A stretch of 6,866 bases of DNA from Pseudomonadota bacterium (GTDB lineage: Bacteria; Desulfobacterota; Desulfobulbia; Desulfobulbales; Desulfobulbaceae). Made by a program: the position numbers and the translations under genes. The stretch covers positions 1-6,866 of the forward strand of contig WRKE01000213.1 in the NCBI GenBank assembly GCA_009778235.1, read 5' to 3'. Positions 5,397 to 6,866 of this stretch are shown piece after piece. The notes under the pieces were generated by a model. The model saw nothing but the letters and a program-made list of their open reading frames with translations, had not been told where the DNA came from and ran no database searches. Numbering within the stretch: position 1 is the first letter of the stretch; each line of letters opens with the position of its first letter.

Positions 5397-6842
5397 TCAA
5401 ACGCTCAGAGAGGCGTCGACATCTTGTTCAACCAAGTCTCGGTAGCGGTCAAGAACCGGCCTGACCCGTTCCTGGAGAAATTCCGTGGTCTGCCTGGATG
5501 CCCGGCCGGTAAATTGTTGATAATCCCCGATCAGTCCCTCGAGTTCAACCCGGTCAAAGGGGACACGGCTATCCTTGGCCAGCAACTCCAGCAAATTATT
5601 CGACTCGCCATTATTTTTCACAGCAAGACCTGATGCGACTGAATGTTCACGTATTACTTCATGCATCTCCTGGCGGCTTTTGCCTCGCTCAACACAGGCC
5701 ATCAGAATTTTCTCGGTTGCCATGAAAGGCAGCTCTTCTCGTAAATGTTTCTCTATTTGTTTCGGATAAACAACCATATTGCTGGTGATGTTGATATACA
5801 ATTTAAGAATGGCCTCGGTCAGGAGGAAGGCTTGGGCAATATCCATGCGCCGAATGGCAGAGTCGTCCAAGGTGCGCTCAAACCACTGGTTGGCGGCAGT
5901 GGCGGCAAAATTGATCGGCAGTCCCATCAGTTTGCGGGCAAGACCGGTCAGGCGCTCGGCCCGCATGGGATTTCTTTTATATGCCATGGCAGAGCTGCCG
6001 ACCTGTTTGCTTTCAAACGGCTCTTCCTGCACCTTGAGATTAGAGAGCAGACGCAGGTCAACCGCGAACTTGTGGGCGGATGCTCCGATCCCGGCCAAGG
6101 TTTCCGCGGTTTTCATGTCGAGTTTACGGGGATAGGTTTGACCGGTGACCAGAAAGGCCTGGTCAAAACCGATTTTACGGGAAACCAGGCGGTCAAGTTC
6201 ACGAACTTTCTCGTGATCGCCATTGAACAGTTCAATAAAGGTGGCCTGGGTGCCGACTGTACCCTTGGCGCCGCGGGCCTTGATCTGGGTTTCCAGGTGC
6301 TCGATATAGTCAAGATCCATCAGTAAATCTTGTAGATAGAGCGTATTTCTCTTGCCTATGGTAGTCGGTTGGGCTGGCTGGTAATGGGTATAGCCCAAGG
6401 TGGCGATGTCTTTGTTACGCTCACAAAAAAGGGCAAGATTGGCAATCACCTTAAGCAAAGCGCCTTTGATCAGTTGTAAGGCCTTTTTCTGGATCAGCAA
6501 ATCAGTGTTACACACCACAAATTGCGAGGTTGCGCCTAGATGGATGATCGGCTCGGCCAGCGGGCACTGCTGTCCGTAGGCAAAGACATGGGCCATGACA
6601 TCGTGGCGAATTTCACGCTCTTTGGCAGCGGCCAAATCATAATCGATATTGTCCACATTGGCCTTGAGCTCAGCGACCATCTCAGCGGTTACAGATGCCA
6701 ACCCAAGTTCATGTTGGGCCTCGGCCAAGGCGATCCAACATTTGCGCCAATGGGTGAATTTAAACCGTTCGGAAAATAATTCCTGCATTGCGCGGCTGGT
6801 GTAACGGGAAACCAAGGGCTCTTGATAGATATCACGATTCAT
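5397..6842 (-). CDS. purB: Adenylosuccinate lyase (PurB), long eukaryote-like form
   Basis: PurB acts twice in cytoplasmic purine synthesis: it splits SAICAR to AICAR plus fumarate, and adenylosuccinate to AMP plus fumarate. The 481-residue length and alignment flavour are closer to human ADSL than to the roughly 430-residue Bacillus form. Visible marks are the N-terminal SRYTSRAMQELFSE at 12-25, substrate-binding RHDVMAHV at 79-86, HLGATSQ at 101-107, the catalytic-histidine region GYTHYQPAQPTT at 150-161, and the fumarate-lyase signature GSSAMAYKRNP at 282-292 with the mobile-loop serine that acts as base. A position that is proline in the human signature is alanine here, which the family pattern allows. 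The ATG at 6840-6842 gives the usual N-terminus. The 24 bases before it are A/T-rich and show no Shine-Dalgarno. It is the first visible gene of the minus-strand unit, so the promoter lies beyond the right edge or at it. Confidence 0.96.
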   Translation of the reverse strand: MNRDIYQEPLVSRYTSRAMQELFSERFKFTHWRKCWIALAEAQHELGLASVTAEMVAELKANVDNIDYDLAAAKEREIRHDVMAHVFAYGQQCPLAEPIIHLGATSQFVVCNTDLLIQKKALQLIKGALLKVIANLALFCERNKDIATLGYTHYQPAQPTTIGKRNTLYLQDLLMDLDYIEHLETQIKARGAKGTVGTQATFIELFNGDHEKVRELDRLVSRKIGFDQAFLVTGQTYPRKLDMKTAETLAGIGASAHKFAVDLRLLSNLKVQEEPFESKQVGSSAMAYKRNPMRAERLTGLARKLMGLPINFAATAANQWFERTLDDSAIRRMDIAQAFLLTEAILKLYINITSNMVVYPKQIEKHLREELPFMATEKILMACVERGKSRQEMHEVIREHSVASGLAVKNNGESNNLLELLAKDSRVPFDRVELEGLIGDYQQFTGRASRQTTEFLQERVRPVLDRYRDLVEQDVDASLSV

Positions 6843-6866
6843 AATTTTTTAACTTTTGTTTTTAAT

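Noticed and set aside
5745..6326. Open frame of 193 codons on the plus strand opposite purB
   Set aside because: It is antisense to the conserved core of PurB and resembles no known protein.

Overview
The window reads as ordinary chromosomal DNA of a moderately GC-rich, Gram-negative-like bacterium. The best guess is a member of the Desulfobacterota (former Deltaproteobacteria), possibly a Desulfobulbales-type sulfate reducer. This rests on the order purB, DUF4911-like small gene, miaB, PHP gene, and on protein flavour recalled from memory; it is inference, because no 16S rRNA or other phylogenetic marker is present.

Layout. (1) Bases 3-287, plus strand: the last 94 codons of what looks like the R subunit of a type I restriction-modification system, ending in a small terminator-like hairpin. 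(2) Bases 298-756, minus strand: a small heat-shock protein (Hsp20), converging on the restriction gene with only 10 bp between stop codons. It has a good sigma-70-type promoter and a clear ribosome binding site. (3) Bases 757-941: a divergent control region between hsp20 and purC. (4) Bases 942-1832, plus strand: purC, SAICAR synthase, with a putative intrinsic terminator at its end. (5) Bases 1861-6842, minus strand: six tightly packed genes, probably one transcription unit, in transcription order purB (adenylosuccinate lyase), a DUF4911-like small protein, miaB (tRNA methylthiotransferase), a PHP-domain phosphoesterase, a radical SAM protein with a CX4CX2C cluster motif, and a short S4 RNA-binding protein. 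The S4 gene converges on purC, and an 11-bp perfect inverted repeat lies in its 3' end.

Function. PurC and PurB catalyse consecutive steps of de novo purine synthesis: PurC forms SAICAR, and PurB splits it into AICAR and fumarate. They sit at opposite ends of the window on opposite strands. The middle of the minus-strand unit has an RNA flavour (MiaB modifies A37 of tRNAs; the S4 protein is a predicted RNA binder) plus two enzymes of unknown substrate (PHP and radical SAM). I see no tRNA, rRNA, CRISPR array, insertion sequence, prophage gene or origin. No intergenic stretch exceeds 185 bp. I do not find a convincing undescribed system. The points most worth a second look are the uncharacterised radical SAM/PHP pair, the small protein translationally coupled to MiaB, and the hairpin between the convergent purC and S4 genes.
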